In this document: one piece after another, positions 10,941-23,312 of the stretch
Layout: every line of letters starts with the position of its first letter
Numbering within the stretch: position 1 is the first letter of the stretch
Assembly (NCBI GenBank): GCA_017979445.1
Contig: CM030715.1
Location: 30,043,090-30,107,089, forward strand
Direction: 5' to 3'
Source: Akebia trifoliata
Taxonomy: Eukaryota > Streptophyta > Magnoliopsida > Ranunculales > Lardizabalaceae
Length of the DNA stretch: 64,000 bases
Program-made: the position numbers and the translations under genes
Notes under the pieces: model-generated
Seen by the model: only the letters and a program-made list of their open reading frames with translations
The model's database searches: none
Told to the model about the DNA's origin: nothing

Positions 10941-12625
10941 ACACATAGTTGAATGTATAATTTTATAACAAAATAATAAGTTTATTTTCTTCTAACTTTA
11001 TATTTTCTTTAAGAAGTCCCAAAATTTCATTATTTTATAAAATCCAAAAATCAATCCTGATTGGATCAATATATATGTCCGGACCCACTATTTTGTAGGC
11101 CCCACTCCTTGCACGTGGGCCACGCTCTCCAAAGTAAAACACTGAAGCCGCGCGCTGCACTAAAAGCTGAGATGGTTGTGTTTAACGACAGGCACGACCA
11201 TTGCCATAATATCGAAAGTGACCATTAGTCACCAAATCCCATTTTGTTGATCCCTCTTTTTCTACTTGATTTCGCGTTTGACCCATCCACACCGTTGATC
11301 ATAATTTCAACGGACAAGATTAGTTTAAGATGTTTAGATTTCGCTGCGAGGGTCCACACGCCTAACGATTTTTTGTGATTCTCTATATTTTACAATAAAT
11401 AATGGTAAAAAAGGAAAACAAAAAATATAATTATAAAATGACGAAAATACCCTTACGTAACAAACCCTTAACTAAAAATGTTAGGCGAGAGTGGTCGTTT
11501 TGTCTCTTTATGAGTTTTGAAAAAGAAAGTCTCATGGGCTCGATGAATGAAACAAAATGAAAGGTGTATTTTAGGCTAAAATTGAATCAAATTTTCGAAT
11601 TATGCTAAATTACTGTAATACCCTTTAGAATCACATTTGTTTCAGTGGTTAATTGCTTTCCCGTTAAGACAAGTATATATTTGGTTTATCGTGCATTCGT
11701 GACACATGGGAGAGAATATTCCATATCAAAAATTATGATTTGAGATACACTTTTCAGCTTTTTTATTTAAGATTTTCTAAGGAATATCCCTTGTTGAAAG
11801 TTTACAGTGTTACCTGATGTATTATATTAATGTGCATACATTTGATCTGATGACTATAACCATCAGATCCCTAGTTTCTTTTGCTCCTCTTACTTTTTTA
11901 ATTTTCCATTTTGTACAAAATTATTGGATCAGACCAATTTTTGAAACACTTTCTAAAATGGATCCAAAACTAGTGAAAGGTTAATAATCCTAACCTAAAA
12001 GTCATTGTTTTAAGAATCAGCTTTTAGGATTAGATTGATGGCATCCATTGAAAATACTTGCATAAATATCTTGAATAATTAATTATTATTTTTATTATAA
12101 TTTGTATAATTGTGTTAATATATAATAATAAAAGGTCATATTTTATATTTAAGGATTAAAATTATTTATATAAAAAATGCTAAAATCAATCAAAATTGAC
12201 CTAGAGTCCAACTCCTTGGAAATCAGAGGAATTTTCGAGAACACTTAATTGACGAATGAATCGATTAAGTCCATTACAACCTGCTCGAGTTGACTTTAGC
12301 TCATCAATGGATGTAAATAGAATTGAATGAAGGGTCAAGATACTTTTAACTGACCCTAGATCTTTATAATAAGGCCTTGATGATAAAGATGAAGATGAGC
12401 TCATGAAGATATATCAAGGCCATTAGTTAATTATATTGATCGATCAATTGTTAATGTTGAGTGATTTTGTCATCAATATCCAATTAGTCGACATCACCAA
12501 TAGAACATGAAACCTTCTCTTGTTATTGTTGTCATCTTTGCCATTGGTTTCGGTGTGGTACATGCCAAAAAGTCTTTGATGCTTGTTTTGGAAGACAACT
12601 TCAAATAAAGAATAATCAAAGAGTA
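10941..12625. other. Intergenic DNA with promoter-like patch
   Basis: About 11090-11350 is GC-richer than its surroundings and contains a G-box (GCACGTGGGCC) and a 'ccgcgcgctgcac' patch, as in plant promoters. No open reading frame follows on either strand. The rest is AT-rich and unremarkable. Confidence 0.4.
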
Positions 12626-12841
12626 ATGATTAAATGACTCCCTAACGTGGCATATTCAATTGACACCCCTGATGTGATGTGTGTTAGAATCGTAGATCAT
12701 TACTCATTGAGATACACAATTGCAAATATTTATGGGGATGTGTCATTGTGTATCCCAAGGAGTAAAGATTTACAGTTCTAGCACATGTCATGTCAGGGAG
12801 TCGATTGAGTATGCCACGTGGGAGAGTCATGTTATCACGAT
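12626..12841. mobile_element. Foldback MITE, G-box-arm family, copy 1
   Basis: The arms are 'gactccctaacgtggcatat' on the left and 'tatgccacgtgggagagtc' on the right. The next inner arm pair is 'tcaattgacacccctgatgtg' against 'tgtcagggagtcgattgagt'. The centre has the shared hairpin motif (GTAGATC...GAGATACAC...GTGTATCCC). Right-arm G-box: CCACGTGG. Confidence 0.65.
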
Positions 12842-12934
12842 TTAGAATCGAAAGTCTCGTAAAAATGATTTACCATTTTTATTTATAGAGTTAATTCTCC
12901 TTGAACCCTAATAGGGACTTGTCTTACCAATGGC

Positions 12935-13115
12935 GAAACAATGATTTTATTTACTTGGGGGCAGCAAAGACCCTTAAAAATCTAAATTATTTTGTGGAGG
13001 TGATGGTAGAAGGTTTTTATCCCCGTTGCTACTGTTAGTCGTAGTAGCATATAAACCTCATAATTTTTGAAAATTTTTGTGGGGGCACCATTGTAAATCC
13101 ATCCATGTCTTTTAG
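12935..13115. mobile_element. Degenerate hAT-type MITE relic
   Basis: 'acttgggggcagcaaagac' and 'tttgtgggggcaccattgta' match the interior and right side of the 10556-10813 element. The terminal CAGGGGCGG is decayed and no target duplication is visible. Confidence 0.4.
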
Positions 13116-13191
13116 TTGACTCAATAGAAAGTATTAATCTCTAATAAATACATATATGTGCAGCGTCGTGATAGATAATCTAACACCCCCC

Positions 13192-13430
13192 TTTGGTATC
13201 ATGGTTTTAAAACTCGTTTGGACATCTTGTTTATGAATGAAACCGAGTCATCTCAGATGAGTTTTCCAATATGTTTGAGACGTCTCATTCAACAATAAGA
13301 AAAAATGAATGTAGGTTTTAAATCTCGTTCAATACATTGATTTGTCCGTCCGTCTTGTTATTGGATAATACTAAGACAACTCGAGCGATATGTCTTGATC
13401 TTGGACAAGTTTTGAAACCATGTCTACATA
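13192..13430. mobile_element. Foldback MITE, catggttttaaaactcg family
   Basis: It starts 'catggttttaaaactcg' and ends 'caagttttgaaaccatg', close to a perfect inverted pair. Inner arms share 'cattcaacaataag' and 'cttgttattggataat'. Relatives are at 15075-15225 and 29943-30405. Confidence 0.6.
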
Positions 13431-13565
13431 CGCCCCCCTACGCACCCATCACAAAACTATAGATCATTTGCCTCGTGATACACAAGAAAACATTTATAAT
13501 TTTGCATATCCAGAGACAAATGATCTACGGTTCTGTGATAGGGGTGTATGCCAGATGGGGCAGCA
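13431..13565. mobile_element. Foldback MITE with shared core
   Basis: 'cccatcacaaaactatagat' pairs with 'atctacggttctgtgatagg'. The core motif is 'tatagatcatttgcctcgtgatacac'-like, as in the element at 20505-20690. The arms differ from the G-box family. Confidence 0.55.
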
Positions 13566-15074
13566 TAAAATCATTATTCATATATGTGTATGATTAGTTG
13601 TAATTTTTTTTTTTTTTTCTATTCAATAGTTCCAGTACATGATCAGAACCGTTGATCTCTAATAATTTTTCTAAAGGCAGAAAAAAAGTACTCATATGGT
13701 CATAAAAACCAATGGTTGAGATCAAAAAATCTGATAACCATTTTTAGGTGAAACACGTAAAATGGGTGGGTCCGATAACACCTAGACAGTCCTTATTGTC
13801 AGTTGAGAACACTCTAATGTTCATCAAAAGCTATCGTACTTCTACTCCCACGCAATAAAACTGCACCTGACATCCTCAACATTAATTTCATTGAAAACTT
13901 TCCTCGAGATTCATATTCAGTATCATTACGAGGATGTATCAACGATCATAAAGCGCACGTTAGAATAAGATCGAAGCACTCGAGGACTTAGTCTACTCCT
14001 AACCAAACGGCGTTTACTCCATACAAAAAGGAAAGTTAGTTCCGTTTACATCTCTTCCATTCATTTTTACCAAATTTTCGATAAAAATAATCGTAAAAAA
14101 CTATAATTCCAATCATTTTTAACGAATTTTCCAGGAATTTTTTTTAAATAAATAATAATAAAAAATATAGTTTAATAATAAAGAAAAAGTGAAAAAAAAA
14201 AAGCACAAGACGGCATGCGAAAGATACCAGCAGTTACAGTTGGCGTAATAACACCGGCAAAAGTAACAGAGAATAAAAAATAATTTAAATAGAAATTAAA
14301 AAAAAAAAAAAAAAAGCCACGTGCCCCACTGTTACAACAATCAAGCAGTTTTCTAAGCAGGGTACGTATTTATTTTAGTAACCTAAACATTCTTAAAATC
14401 ACTTAAATGTGATCAAATGACCAAAATATCCTTTTACAAGTAAAATAAACTTATAAAAAAATTATCAGCTGAGTCCATGATCAGGTGCTAATTTTTTACT
14501 GAATATTTTTTTCTTTTAAAATTTTAATTTATATAAAATGTATATTTTTTTTTCCACTTATTTTTATATATAATTAATTTCAATCTTAGGTACATTAACA
14601 TTATTTACTCCCATTATTTTAGCAATATTTTAAACTTAAAAATCTAATGAGCCATTCGATTTGACGAGTTGATTTCTTTATAAAGCGAGTCAATAACAAC
14701 ATGTAAAATTTAATAATATATAACATTTTTAGTCAAAATGATCTCCATTTCTTAATGTTTCATCATGTTAAATTGACTCTGTTACGACCTTACAGTGTTA
14801 TTTGATGATTAAACCCTAGAATAAGAATAAAAATGGAAGAAAATGAGAGAATGATTTGATTCAAGGTAGATCAAGCTTTCTCAACTAATTCGAAATGATC
14901 TCCTAGATATAAAATTCGTAGATCTAATTAATCTTGATTTTATTCCAAATTCATCTTGATCCAAATCTAATATAATTATGAATGTTATATTTTCAATGTA
15001 ACATGATCCATTATATTATTATATTTTTAATTATTAATATTTAGATACTTAACATTGAGTTTTTGAAACTATGA
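13566..15074. other. AT-rich intergenic DNA upstream of the zinc-finger gene
   Basis: No gene is visible. It contains poly-A runs (about 14298-14316) and many AT tracts. The stretch at about 14200-14345 has several ACGT/CACGTG cores but no evident transcription unit. Confidence 0.45.
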
Positions 15075-15230
15075 TTTAATTTAGCTCGTGATTTTAAAAT
15101 TCAGTTTGATGTCTCATCTTGTCCATGAACGATACCTCGTCTTCTCGAACAAATTTTTCAATATGTTTGAGTCGTCTCATTGGTGGATAATATTGGTCTC
15201 GGATCAGATTTAAAATCATGATTTAACTAT
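15075..15230. mobile_element. Foldback MITE, degenerate catggtttta family
   Basis: 'gattttaaaattcagtttga' pairs with 'cagatttaaaatcatgattt'. It shares 'caatatgtttgagtcgtctcatt' with the element at 13192-13430. Confidence 0.45.
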
Positions 15231-15435
15231 AATAAAAATTAAAAAAAAAATACAAATATTATTAAAATTAAAATTAAAATAAAATTTTGGTGGAAGTGAA
15301 ATGGGTATTTTGGGAAATGTAAAAGAGAGCAAGGATTGCATGTTACCTGTCTCTCTTTCTCCTCTCATGCACACGATTTTTTTCTTTTGCCGTTTTAAAT
15401 TTAGAGAAATTAAAATTTTCACTTTTTCATTTATT

Positions 15436-15625
15436 AAAATTGATATATTAATTTTTATATTTTTTTGTTTTTTTTGTGTCTTTTGGTGGAAGGAGGAGGA
15501 ATACTTGTCACCTACTCCTTTTAGTTTCCAGTCTCTCTGTACTTGTTTCTTTCTCTCTCTGAAACAAAGAAGAAAAGAGAATCAGAGAACTCTCGCTCAC
15601 TCCTTCTCTGTTTTTTTACTCTGTA
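15436..15625 (+). promoter_or_regulatory. Core promoter/leader of the zinc-finger gene
   Basis: A TATA-rich patch ('gatatattaattttt', about 15440) lies about 185 bp upstream of the ATG. It is followed by a strongly pyrimidine-rich leader with CTCTCT runs (about 15530-15612), typical of plant 5' leaders. No experimental start site can be assigned. Confidence 0.4.
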
Positions 15626-16621
15626 ATGGAGAAACGAACTTGTAAGCTCTGTTTCAAAACCTTTTCTAATGGCAGAGCTTTGGGTGGTCACATGAGGTCT
15701 CATATGGCCACCCTACCTCCTCCTCTTCCTCCATCTAACCATCCAAAGACCCAACTGAGTCATCAACTTGGAGATGAGACTGGGTTCACTTCTTACTCTT
15801 CATCTTCTTCATCAGAAGAAGAAGAGAAGGAACTTGGTTATGGGTTGAGAGAGAATCCAAAAAAGAGTTTTCGATTAGTAGATCCTGAGTTTTCTTTCGT
15901 TGTCGATGCTGGGTCTGTAGTTCAAGACAGAGAAAGCGAGACAGAGTCATCGAAGAACCCATTTCGAAGACGATCGAAGCGAAACCGTAGAGAACTGAAG
16001 AAGCCCAAATCGAACAAATTCAGTAAGACCGAGTCAGTAGTTGAGCCAGAACCGGTTAGCTCGGTGTCTGATACAACCCCAGAAGAAGATGTCGCTCGGT
16101 GTCTCATGATGCTTTCGAGAGGTGTTTGGGTGTTAAAAGATGAAGAAGCAGAGAAGTTAATCGAAGAAACGGAAGATGAGTCAAATGGGGTTAAATTTCC
16201 TCAGGGTCGGACTCGGAATCGGGGGAAGTACCAGTGCGGGACATGCAAGAAGGTTTTTCGATCTTATCAAGCTTTGGGTGGACACAGAGCGAGTCACAAG
16301 AAGATCAAAAACTGCAACACCCCATGTTCTTCCTCCGTTGCTGAAGAATCTAAGACCGTTGTTGATGTTGTTGGAGATCGAAGAATCCATGAATGTCCAG
16401 TTTGTTTCAGGGTGTTTGGGTCTGGACAAGCTCTTGGTGGCCATAAGAGAACCCATGTTTCTGGTTCAGCAACTATAACTACAGATAGAAGTGCAATTTT
16501 TCCTAAATTTAGAGACAATTTGATAGATCTTAATCTTCCTGCACCAGTCGATGAAGATGATATTAGTCAGATTGAACTCTCCGCAGTCTCTGATGCAGAA
16601 TTCGTCGATCCAATCAAGTAA
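15626..16621 (+). CDS. ZAT1/4/9-like C2H2 zinc-finger repressor
   Basis: Nuclear DNA-binding protein of 331 residues in one uninterrupted exon, as is usual for plant Q-type C2H2 factors. Finger 1 spans C6-H26, finger 2 C204-H224 and finger 3 C257-H277; each contains the ALGGH signature (QALGGH in fingers 2 and 3, RALGGH in finger 1). An L-box-like EEDVARCLMMLSRG lies at 153-166 and a basic, NLS-like run at 114-128. A C-terminal EAR motif, DLNLPAP (301-307), is the known TOPLESS-recruiting repression signal. One finger at the extreme N-terminus and two downstream match the ZAT1/ZAT4/ZAT9 layout rather than two-finger ZAT10/12. The ATG follows a CT-rich leader and immediately precedes finger 1. 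Stress-related repression is inferred from the family. The exact orthologue is not resolvable by eye. Confidence 0.93.
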   Translation: MEKRTCKLCFKTFSNGRALGGHMRSHMATLPPPLPPSNHPKTQLSHQLGDETGFTSYSSSSSSEEEEKELGYGLRENPKKSFRLVDPEFSFVVDAGSVVQDRESETESSKNPFRRRSKRNRRELKKPKSNKFSKTESVVEPEPVSSVSDTTPEEDVARCLMMLSRGVWVLKDEEAEKLIEETEDESNGVKFPQGRTRNRGKYQCGTCKKVFRSYQALGGHRASHKKIKNCNTPCSSSVAEESKTVVDVVGDRRIHECPVCFRVFGSGQALGGHKRTHVSGSATITTDRSAIFPKFRDNLIDLNLPAPVDEDDISQIELSAVSDAEFVDPIK

Positions 16622-19031
16622 TGGGTTCTGCATTCTGGTTCGGATTCAAAGAGAAATTTTCCTGGATTTAGCGGTAAAAAAGATGATCTTTTTAGGCCTA
16701 AATCACGATCTGTGATTAAATTAAGCTTGATTTTAGGCAATTTGAGTAAATGGGTTCTCTGTCTTTTTTTTTTTTTTTTTTTTTTACAGATTCTTCTTCT
16801 TGTCACTTGCTTTTTAAAAGATGGGTTCTTTTGTTCTTGGCTGACTGTAATTCTTTTTCTTTGAATTGTTTTTGGGTTAAGAAGGTTTGTTACTTATTGT
16901 AACAATTGATTAGTTTATCTCATTAATTAACATTTTAATCTATTTAATTTAATTTAATTTTATGTAAATGAAATTCTGACTTTTGTTTGTTTGATTTAAG
17001 TCTTTGTATGGATGAACAACACAAATTAATTCTCTTATTTAACTGTTTGTTTTCTCACTTAAGAACTCCTTTTACCAAAACACATTGATCAATTATTTTT
17101 TAATTCTCTCTTATCTGTTTCTTTCATCTCTCTCTCTTTTGGCCTTTTTTCTTCTTTTCTAGCTTTCAAGTTAAAACTTCAGATTTGGTGGTGGTGTAAA
17201 AAACACTTTAAGTGACCAAACTAACCCCATGTCTGTATCCAATTTACATTTCCAAGTTTGGAAATCTTGAAAAATAACTGAGGGAAGATCAAGATTCCTT
17301 TTTTTACTGAAAATATTTGCTTTGAAACTATCGAAGTATCTGTCAAAGGCTGGCGCCTTGGTGTTCCATATTGAAACATTAGTGATCCTTATTAAATTTG
17401 TCATAAATGAGTTTCTTATTATAATGTGGGTGTCAAATCTTGTCCAACTTCAATCTCTCTGATTCTTTAGCTCTTTTGATCATGGAATTGAACTTAAACA
17501 ATTAAGTCGATAAAAATTTTATATAATGTTTGAGATTTTCGCAATCAATTCAATGTATGTTTGCCTTTATTAATTATTTTTATATTTTAATTATATTATA
17601 TGAAGTTCTGTTTATATCATGTTCAGAAATATTGACATACATTCGTTTAGAAATTTATTGTAAAATCCATCCTAGTTGAAGATCATGTATTGATTCAATG
17701 TCACAGCTAGTCTCCTTCTTGCATTGTGTATAATTAGAAAAAATGTCCAATGTCGTTTTCCATTATGGATTTTGAGTCATAGATTGTCGAAATAATTCTC
17801 TCGATCAATCAAGTATATTGGATTGAGAGTTTGGGATTTACCTTACCGAGTCTTCGATCAAGGAATTATGACTTTCTCAGACGTTAGCTAATCAACATTA
17901 CTCTATGTTCATTTCTTTTCATTATCGGCTGTGTCCTTGGCACAAAAATTTGTAATTTTTTTTCAATGATTTTTTGAAATACAAAAATTTGTTAGAAACC
18001 CTTTTTAAAGTGATTTGCATGGGGCACACAAATTTTGTATTGATTTAGTGGTGGGTAGGGATAACCTAACACTAACCTTTGTGATAAGTTGTGTCAAATC
18101 TTGTAGAATAAAAATTTGCAGCCCTCAAATGTTTGGATACCCTTCAAATGATCACAATATTTTGTTGGTGTTTGGTTCCCACTATTGACCATCATAAAGG
18201 GTTTTTGATAAAATTTCTCCAAGTCTTCATCATGAATGTTTGGCTCACCACCAAAAAATTTGTTGAGGTGGGCCACATTCATGGATTTGTTATCAAAAAG
18301 TAATTCATGTTTGTCAAAATATGAGATGTGGAGTTGAGTAGCTAGCCAACACCCTGTAGCACAAGATCAAGAATTAGTCCCTAGTAACTAGTAAATGGTA
18401 ACAATTTAATATGCCAATAACTCACATACCTCGTGACCATCATTTTCAGGGATTTTATTGGTCGATATTTGTTTGTTTGTTTGTTTGGCTGTTTGATTTG
18501 ATCCTTCTACCCAACTCTACAACTTGCATCCATCAATGATACTATGTGTTGCTGGCTTACATACTAAAGCAATGCACTTTGATCATGACCATCCAATCTG
18601 TCCCTTGATCAACTATGATCAAAGACCTGCCAAATTGGGTGAGCCATGAAACTGCAACATTTAAATGCTTAGAATAGATTTGACTTTTTGAGGGCATGAT
18701 TGACAATTAAGTTTCTATTTATAAGGTTTAGTCAGCGTGACTTGTGGCACGCGTCATGAAAACTATAAGATTGATGACCTTGGTCAACTTTGATCATTAT
18801 TTTTTTTTTCTTTTAATGAGTAAAAATAAATTCCATAGCAAAATACTAAATAGAACAAAAGTTCATATATTTTTTGCTGTTTTAGAATTGTGATTTCAAG
18901 AAATTAAAAAAAAAAAAAAAAAATCCTTTGGTTTAATTAGAAAAAGGAATTCATGTACCTTAAATCTTAGCTCATTTCATAATATCTAATATACAAGAAG
19001 TATATATTTGTAATGAGTCGTAATTTTCTGA
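16622..19031. other. 3' flank of the zinc-finger gene and intergenic DNA
   Basis: It contains a long T run (about 16767-16787) in the 3' flank, a (TTTG)n patch near 18470-18488 and AT-rich DNA. Short open frames on the minus strand (17171-17404, 18094-18282) resemble no known family and lack gene-like context. Confidence 0.45.
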
Positions 19032-19188
19032 CTCGAAAATTTTCACTCGATTTGTACGCGGCTGACATGATAAGAGCGCAAAACCATAGATCTTTTTCTT
19101 CGGGAAGCATCAATGTTTATGTGTCCTTGCCACATTAGTCGAGTATAGACTGAATGAAAATTTTCGAGTTAGAAAATCATTAGTGATT
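19032..19188. mobile_element. Foldback MITE, GAAAATTTTC arms, shared core
   Basis: 'ctgactcgaaaattttcact' pairs with 'atgaaaattttcgagttag'. The centre has 'aaccatagatctttttcttc', the core motif seen in other arm families. Closest relative: 52428-52590. Confidence 0.6.
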
Positions 19189-20137
19189 TGTAATTTTGAT
19201 TACTTCCTCTAATTGGTGGCATAGAACCACACTTATAAGCCACATCTACTATAACGTTATGAACCAGAGTCTTTCCTTTATCCCACCGGTTGGAGAAGGA
19301 AAATTTTCGAGTCCAAGAACTCCTTAACCCATTTTGTCTCAATTAAATCCCCACCCTTCAATTTGGAATCAAGAATGTTATCCTTAGTCTTCCTAATGTA
19401 CTATTCTCGGGATTTAAGAAAGGGTCACGTGCTGCAATTCTCGATAGGAATAAATATCCACGATAAAATTGAATATAATAAAGAATTTTCAAAAAATAAT
19501 TATAAACATTAAAAATGAAGGTAAATGTACATAATTTTCACTTTAAAAAATATTATTATTCTATCAATTTTCTACTAATTTGATCATTAAAATGCAATAT
19601 AAGATCAATGGGTCTGACGAATGATGATTAGAACAAATGATCGTATTGATTCATATGTTATAGATCTCTAGGACGATCCAATGGTTCGGGGCCTTGGGAG
19701 TTGGGATGACAGCCGCTAACTTAATAAGATTATCTTGTATTACAATCTTTCTTTAAAGCTGAACTAATGACTTAATTACAACACCAACCGTTGAAAAAAA
19801 TGGTGGCATTATGTGTGGGGGGGTAGTGTGGTGGTGTTATGAGTAGGTCGGTCGATTGTTGTTCAAAGATGAAAAGAAGAAACAAACAATAGAAGGTGAG
19901 AGTTGAGAGACTTTGAAAGTGCCCTCCACATTCTCACAAGTGGTGGTGGGGTGTGCAGGCACAAGAAGTGAGCAAGAAAAAGATAAGCAAAGCATGCCGG
20001 CTAATGACTCAAAGCCAGAAAGAAGAATTAGTCAATTTTTTGTTCCCTTCTATATTCCCATCTTTGGAGTGTTTAGGCCTTGTTTGAGAATTTGGTGAAT
20101 TCAGTGAAAATATTTTTTAACATAATCATGTTTGACT

Positions 20138-20355
20138 CTTGATAATCTGACTACCCCACTCGATCGACTCTCTTGATGTGACAAGTTTGGGAACTGTAGA
20201 TATGTACGTCTCAGGATATACGGTGAATACACTTTTTTTTATTGGAATGTGTAGTTTTGTATCCCGAGGTGTACATATCTACGGTTCCTGAACTTGTCAC
20301 ATCAGGAGAGTCGATTGAGTATGTCACGTGGGGTAGTCAGATTATCATGATTCCT
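20138..20355. mobile_element. Foldback MITE, G-box-arm family, copy 2
   Basis: 'gataatctgactacccca' pairs with 'tggggtagtcagattatc'. The inner arms 'gactctcttgatgtgacaag' and 'cttgtcacatcaggagagtc' also pair. The left arm has lost the segment carrying CACGTGG; the right arm keeps TCACGTGG. The core is a longer palindrome (GAACTGTAGATATGTAC against GTACATATCTACGGTTC). Confidence 0.7.
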
Positions 20356-20504
20356 CATGTTTGCCTAATTTATTACTCAAAACAACTTAAATCGATATTT
20401 TAATAATTATATTAACAAGTTGGAACTTTTGATCAATGTTATAATATCTTTTAGATGCATTTTGCAAGATACTTTGTCTTTAACTAAAAAAATAGAATAA
20501 CGAT

Positions 20505-20692
20505 TTTCTGACGCTGCCCTCTGACATATGCCCCCCATCACAAAACCATAGATCATTTGCATTGGGATACGCAGAATCATAAATCTTTTTTTTTTTTTTT
20601 TTGTGTATCACCAATCAAATAATCTACGGTTTTGTGATGGTGGCGTACGTTGAAAGGGGGGGGGGGGGGAGCGTCAGATTATTACAACTCAA
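20505..20692. mobile_element. Foldback MITE with G14 run at one end
   Basis: 'attttctgacgctgcc' pairs with 'gagcgtcagattatt'. The inner pair is 'catcacaaaaccatagat' against 'atctacggttttgtgatgg'. The right arm carries an uninterrupted G14 (20656-20669), where the left arm has only short C runs. A T18 tract lies in the loop. Confidence 0.6.
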
Positions 20693-23147
20693 AAAAATAA
20701 GGCTACTCTCACCTTAAATTTGTATTATTTTAACAAAAGTAGAAAGTTGGTATGGTGTCACGATATTGGAGTATTTCACTACGGAGGGACTACGAAAATA
20801 TGCATGTATAACAACCACTCGGAACACGTAAGTAAATTTAGCTAAGGGTTCTTTGATACCACTTCATGAGTGGAACATTGATAGCATACGGGGATGGGGG
20901 TACCTTGCTATAAGCCGCTTGGTGCGCCTATAGCAAGGTACACAAAAACCCTAGAATTGGATCAATTATAGTACCATAGTTTGACTAGGTGCCCGATATG
21001 TATTATATGAGCCTTCATGTTATCTTATTAGACTACCACCCAAGGACACTTTTGTAGATGTGTAAGCTTGCGCTAGTTGAATCACGATTGTGCCACTTGA
21101 TTTCTCAATCGTTGAATACTTTAAGATTGTGACATCTACACAACTTTTTGGTCCATTTTCAATTTTCGCAAGGCGTAAAGTGAAAAGCCCTATTAACAAA
21201 CCAAAATTTCAAACTCTAAAGGACTTTCATGAGCTACAAGCACGAGACGCGGCCCCAAATGCCACCTTAGTGGTTTTAGCCCTTTAAGCATACTTTTAAA
21301 AAAGATTAAAAATAAAAAAGATCAAATTATTATGCATAAAATGTAAATTAAAATTGAATACATATCAAAATAAACGAATGGAATTAACTAGACCGACGAG
21401 CTAAAAAGGCCATGGCTTTGAAAGGTCTTCATCTTCTTTAAGCATTAGTGTTGGGGTTGATATCACATCATGGAATTAGAGTTTGTGGGAGACTACACTG
21501 CTCCACATTGCCCTTGTCGTCCCTTAATCGGTTCTTGTCAAACAAAAAAAAAAAAAAAAAAAGGGAGGGGCAAGTCCCATAAATGAAGGAAAGAAGTCTG
21601 GTACCTACCTACTAGGGTGAGGGGGTTAAGCGTTATAAAGATGGATAGCTTAGGCCTTACATAAAGCTAAGAAAATATTTCCTCCAAAAAATATCTTTTT
21701 TAAGAAACTTTTACTATTTTAGAAAATAGTAGAAGTGTCACCACAACAAATTTAATTTTTTTTTTTTCTTATCTTTCGACGTTAGTGAGGTACATTTCAA
21801 AGAGTTTCTGATGCTTAAGTTAGATTTACAATGTATTTTGGATTGGAGTACTTGAATTAATTAAGCAAGTAAATTTTACTTTCGTTAATGAATTTAATTT
21901 TCTACTTCATTTAAGAAAGTTTCTATGCAGGGTTTTACCAGTAGGATCGTGTCAGTAACAACCCCATGATCCTTGGGAATTATGTTGATTCTCCATTGAG
22001 ATTTTATCTTTAGTTATCTGATGAGTGCTAACTCATTCTTAGTTATTTTTCACAAATTCTCATTCCCCATTAAGGCAGCCTTTAGCTTCAATCATGGTTT
22101 AAAATCTAGTTTTGATCCAATGTTTCAGGTTTTTCAAAAATCAAAACGATATAGAAACAATCTCGAAATATTACAAAACATTTAATACATTCAACTAATA
22201 TTTCAAAAAAAAAAAATCCTTCAAATGAGACTATATTCAAAGGATATATCATCAATTTGAAGCACAAAGGTATCTCAGATTTTTACAAAAAAGAATAAGG
22301 TTGTTATATAAATAACCTAGTCTTTCAAAGAAGACCAAGGTCAAGGGGATGTCATTCGAAGAAAACAAAACCAACCTTAATTTTTTAGATTAAAAAAAAA
22401 CAGAAGACCCATACCACGAAGAAGCAGGGGCGGGGCGGGGGCGGAGGGGCGAAACCTTAGGACATCATGCAATCGACAATGACATCACCCAAGTATCTCT
22501 TTCTCTTGTAGATTTGTAGATCAACAAAAATCAGAAGAAAATAGTCAAAGGCTTGAGGTTTTTCAAAAATGATCCAATGTTTTGGGAAAGGCATGAAAAG
22601 TCTAATAAAAGTATTAGCATTTTATTAGGTTCTATTATATTATGGCACATACTGATAGACTGGATTCATTATCTACGAATTAGATCATGTAGTTAGAGTA
22701 GTTGTTCAGGTGCTAACACTTTTGGGTGCATCACGTGGGAAAGAAAACTATGACCAATTACCTTTTGGGGTAAATGGCTATAGTTGATTTTCCCTCATGT
22801 GGGATTGCTATATGCAACTAGGAGTATAACTTGGGCAAATCAAACTTGAACCTGATGATTGTACCCGACCTTGGGTCAGGATTGGACACAATTAATTATA
22901 GTCCAAGCTCAAGTTTGGGCAAAAAAAAATTGACCAAATCAAATCGGATTGGGTTCAGGCATAGACAACAGATTGTCTGATTTACCCGAACTTGAACTAA
23001 TGTGGTTATAACTTAAAACTATCTGTAAATATCTTTGTCTCTTTCTTATTCACAATTCAAATTTCAAATTTTAGTTAATCATCTTTTTTTCTTTTACATT
23101 TGCTTATAATTTCATATATACGTACTTTGAAATATATTTTTAGAATC
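20693..23147. other. Intergenic DNA
   Basis: No gene is supported; the 65-codon open frame at 21090-21287 resembles nothing known. Notable items are the hairpin at 20901-20942, a GC-rich patch at about 22425-22455 ('gcaggggcggggcggggg') that may be a hAT-MITE end, and degenerate inverted motifs at about 22810-23390. Confidence 0.45.
20901..20942. other. Perfect 13-bp stem hairpin
   Basis: GTACCTTGCTATA (20901-20913) and TATAGCAAGGTAC (20930-20942) are exact inverses, separated by a 16-base GC-rich loop. It is not flanked by an obvious MITE. Its role is unknown; it may be the core of a decayed foldback element. Confidence 0.7.
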
Positions 23148-23312
23148 GTGTTGGAGTGACCTCGTAGCATACTTATTGATGTGAAAGTGGATAGGAATCA
23201 TAGATGTTTTTTCACTTGTATCTCAATGAAAAATATCAATGGTTCCCATGCACTTTCACATCAAAAAGTGCGATATGACGTTTCAACTTGAGGTCACTTC
23301 AGCACTATTCAT
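23148..23312. mobile_element. Foldback MITE, gttggagtgacctc arms, shared core
   Basis: 'gtgttggagtgacctcgt' pairs with 'aacttgaggtcacttcagcac'. The inner pair 'tgatgtgaaagtgga' / 'cactttcacatca' is also inverted. The core reads 'atcatagatg...tgtatctcaatga'. Relatives: 47205-47390, 44525-44640 and the split element at 10510-10940. Confidence 0.65.
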
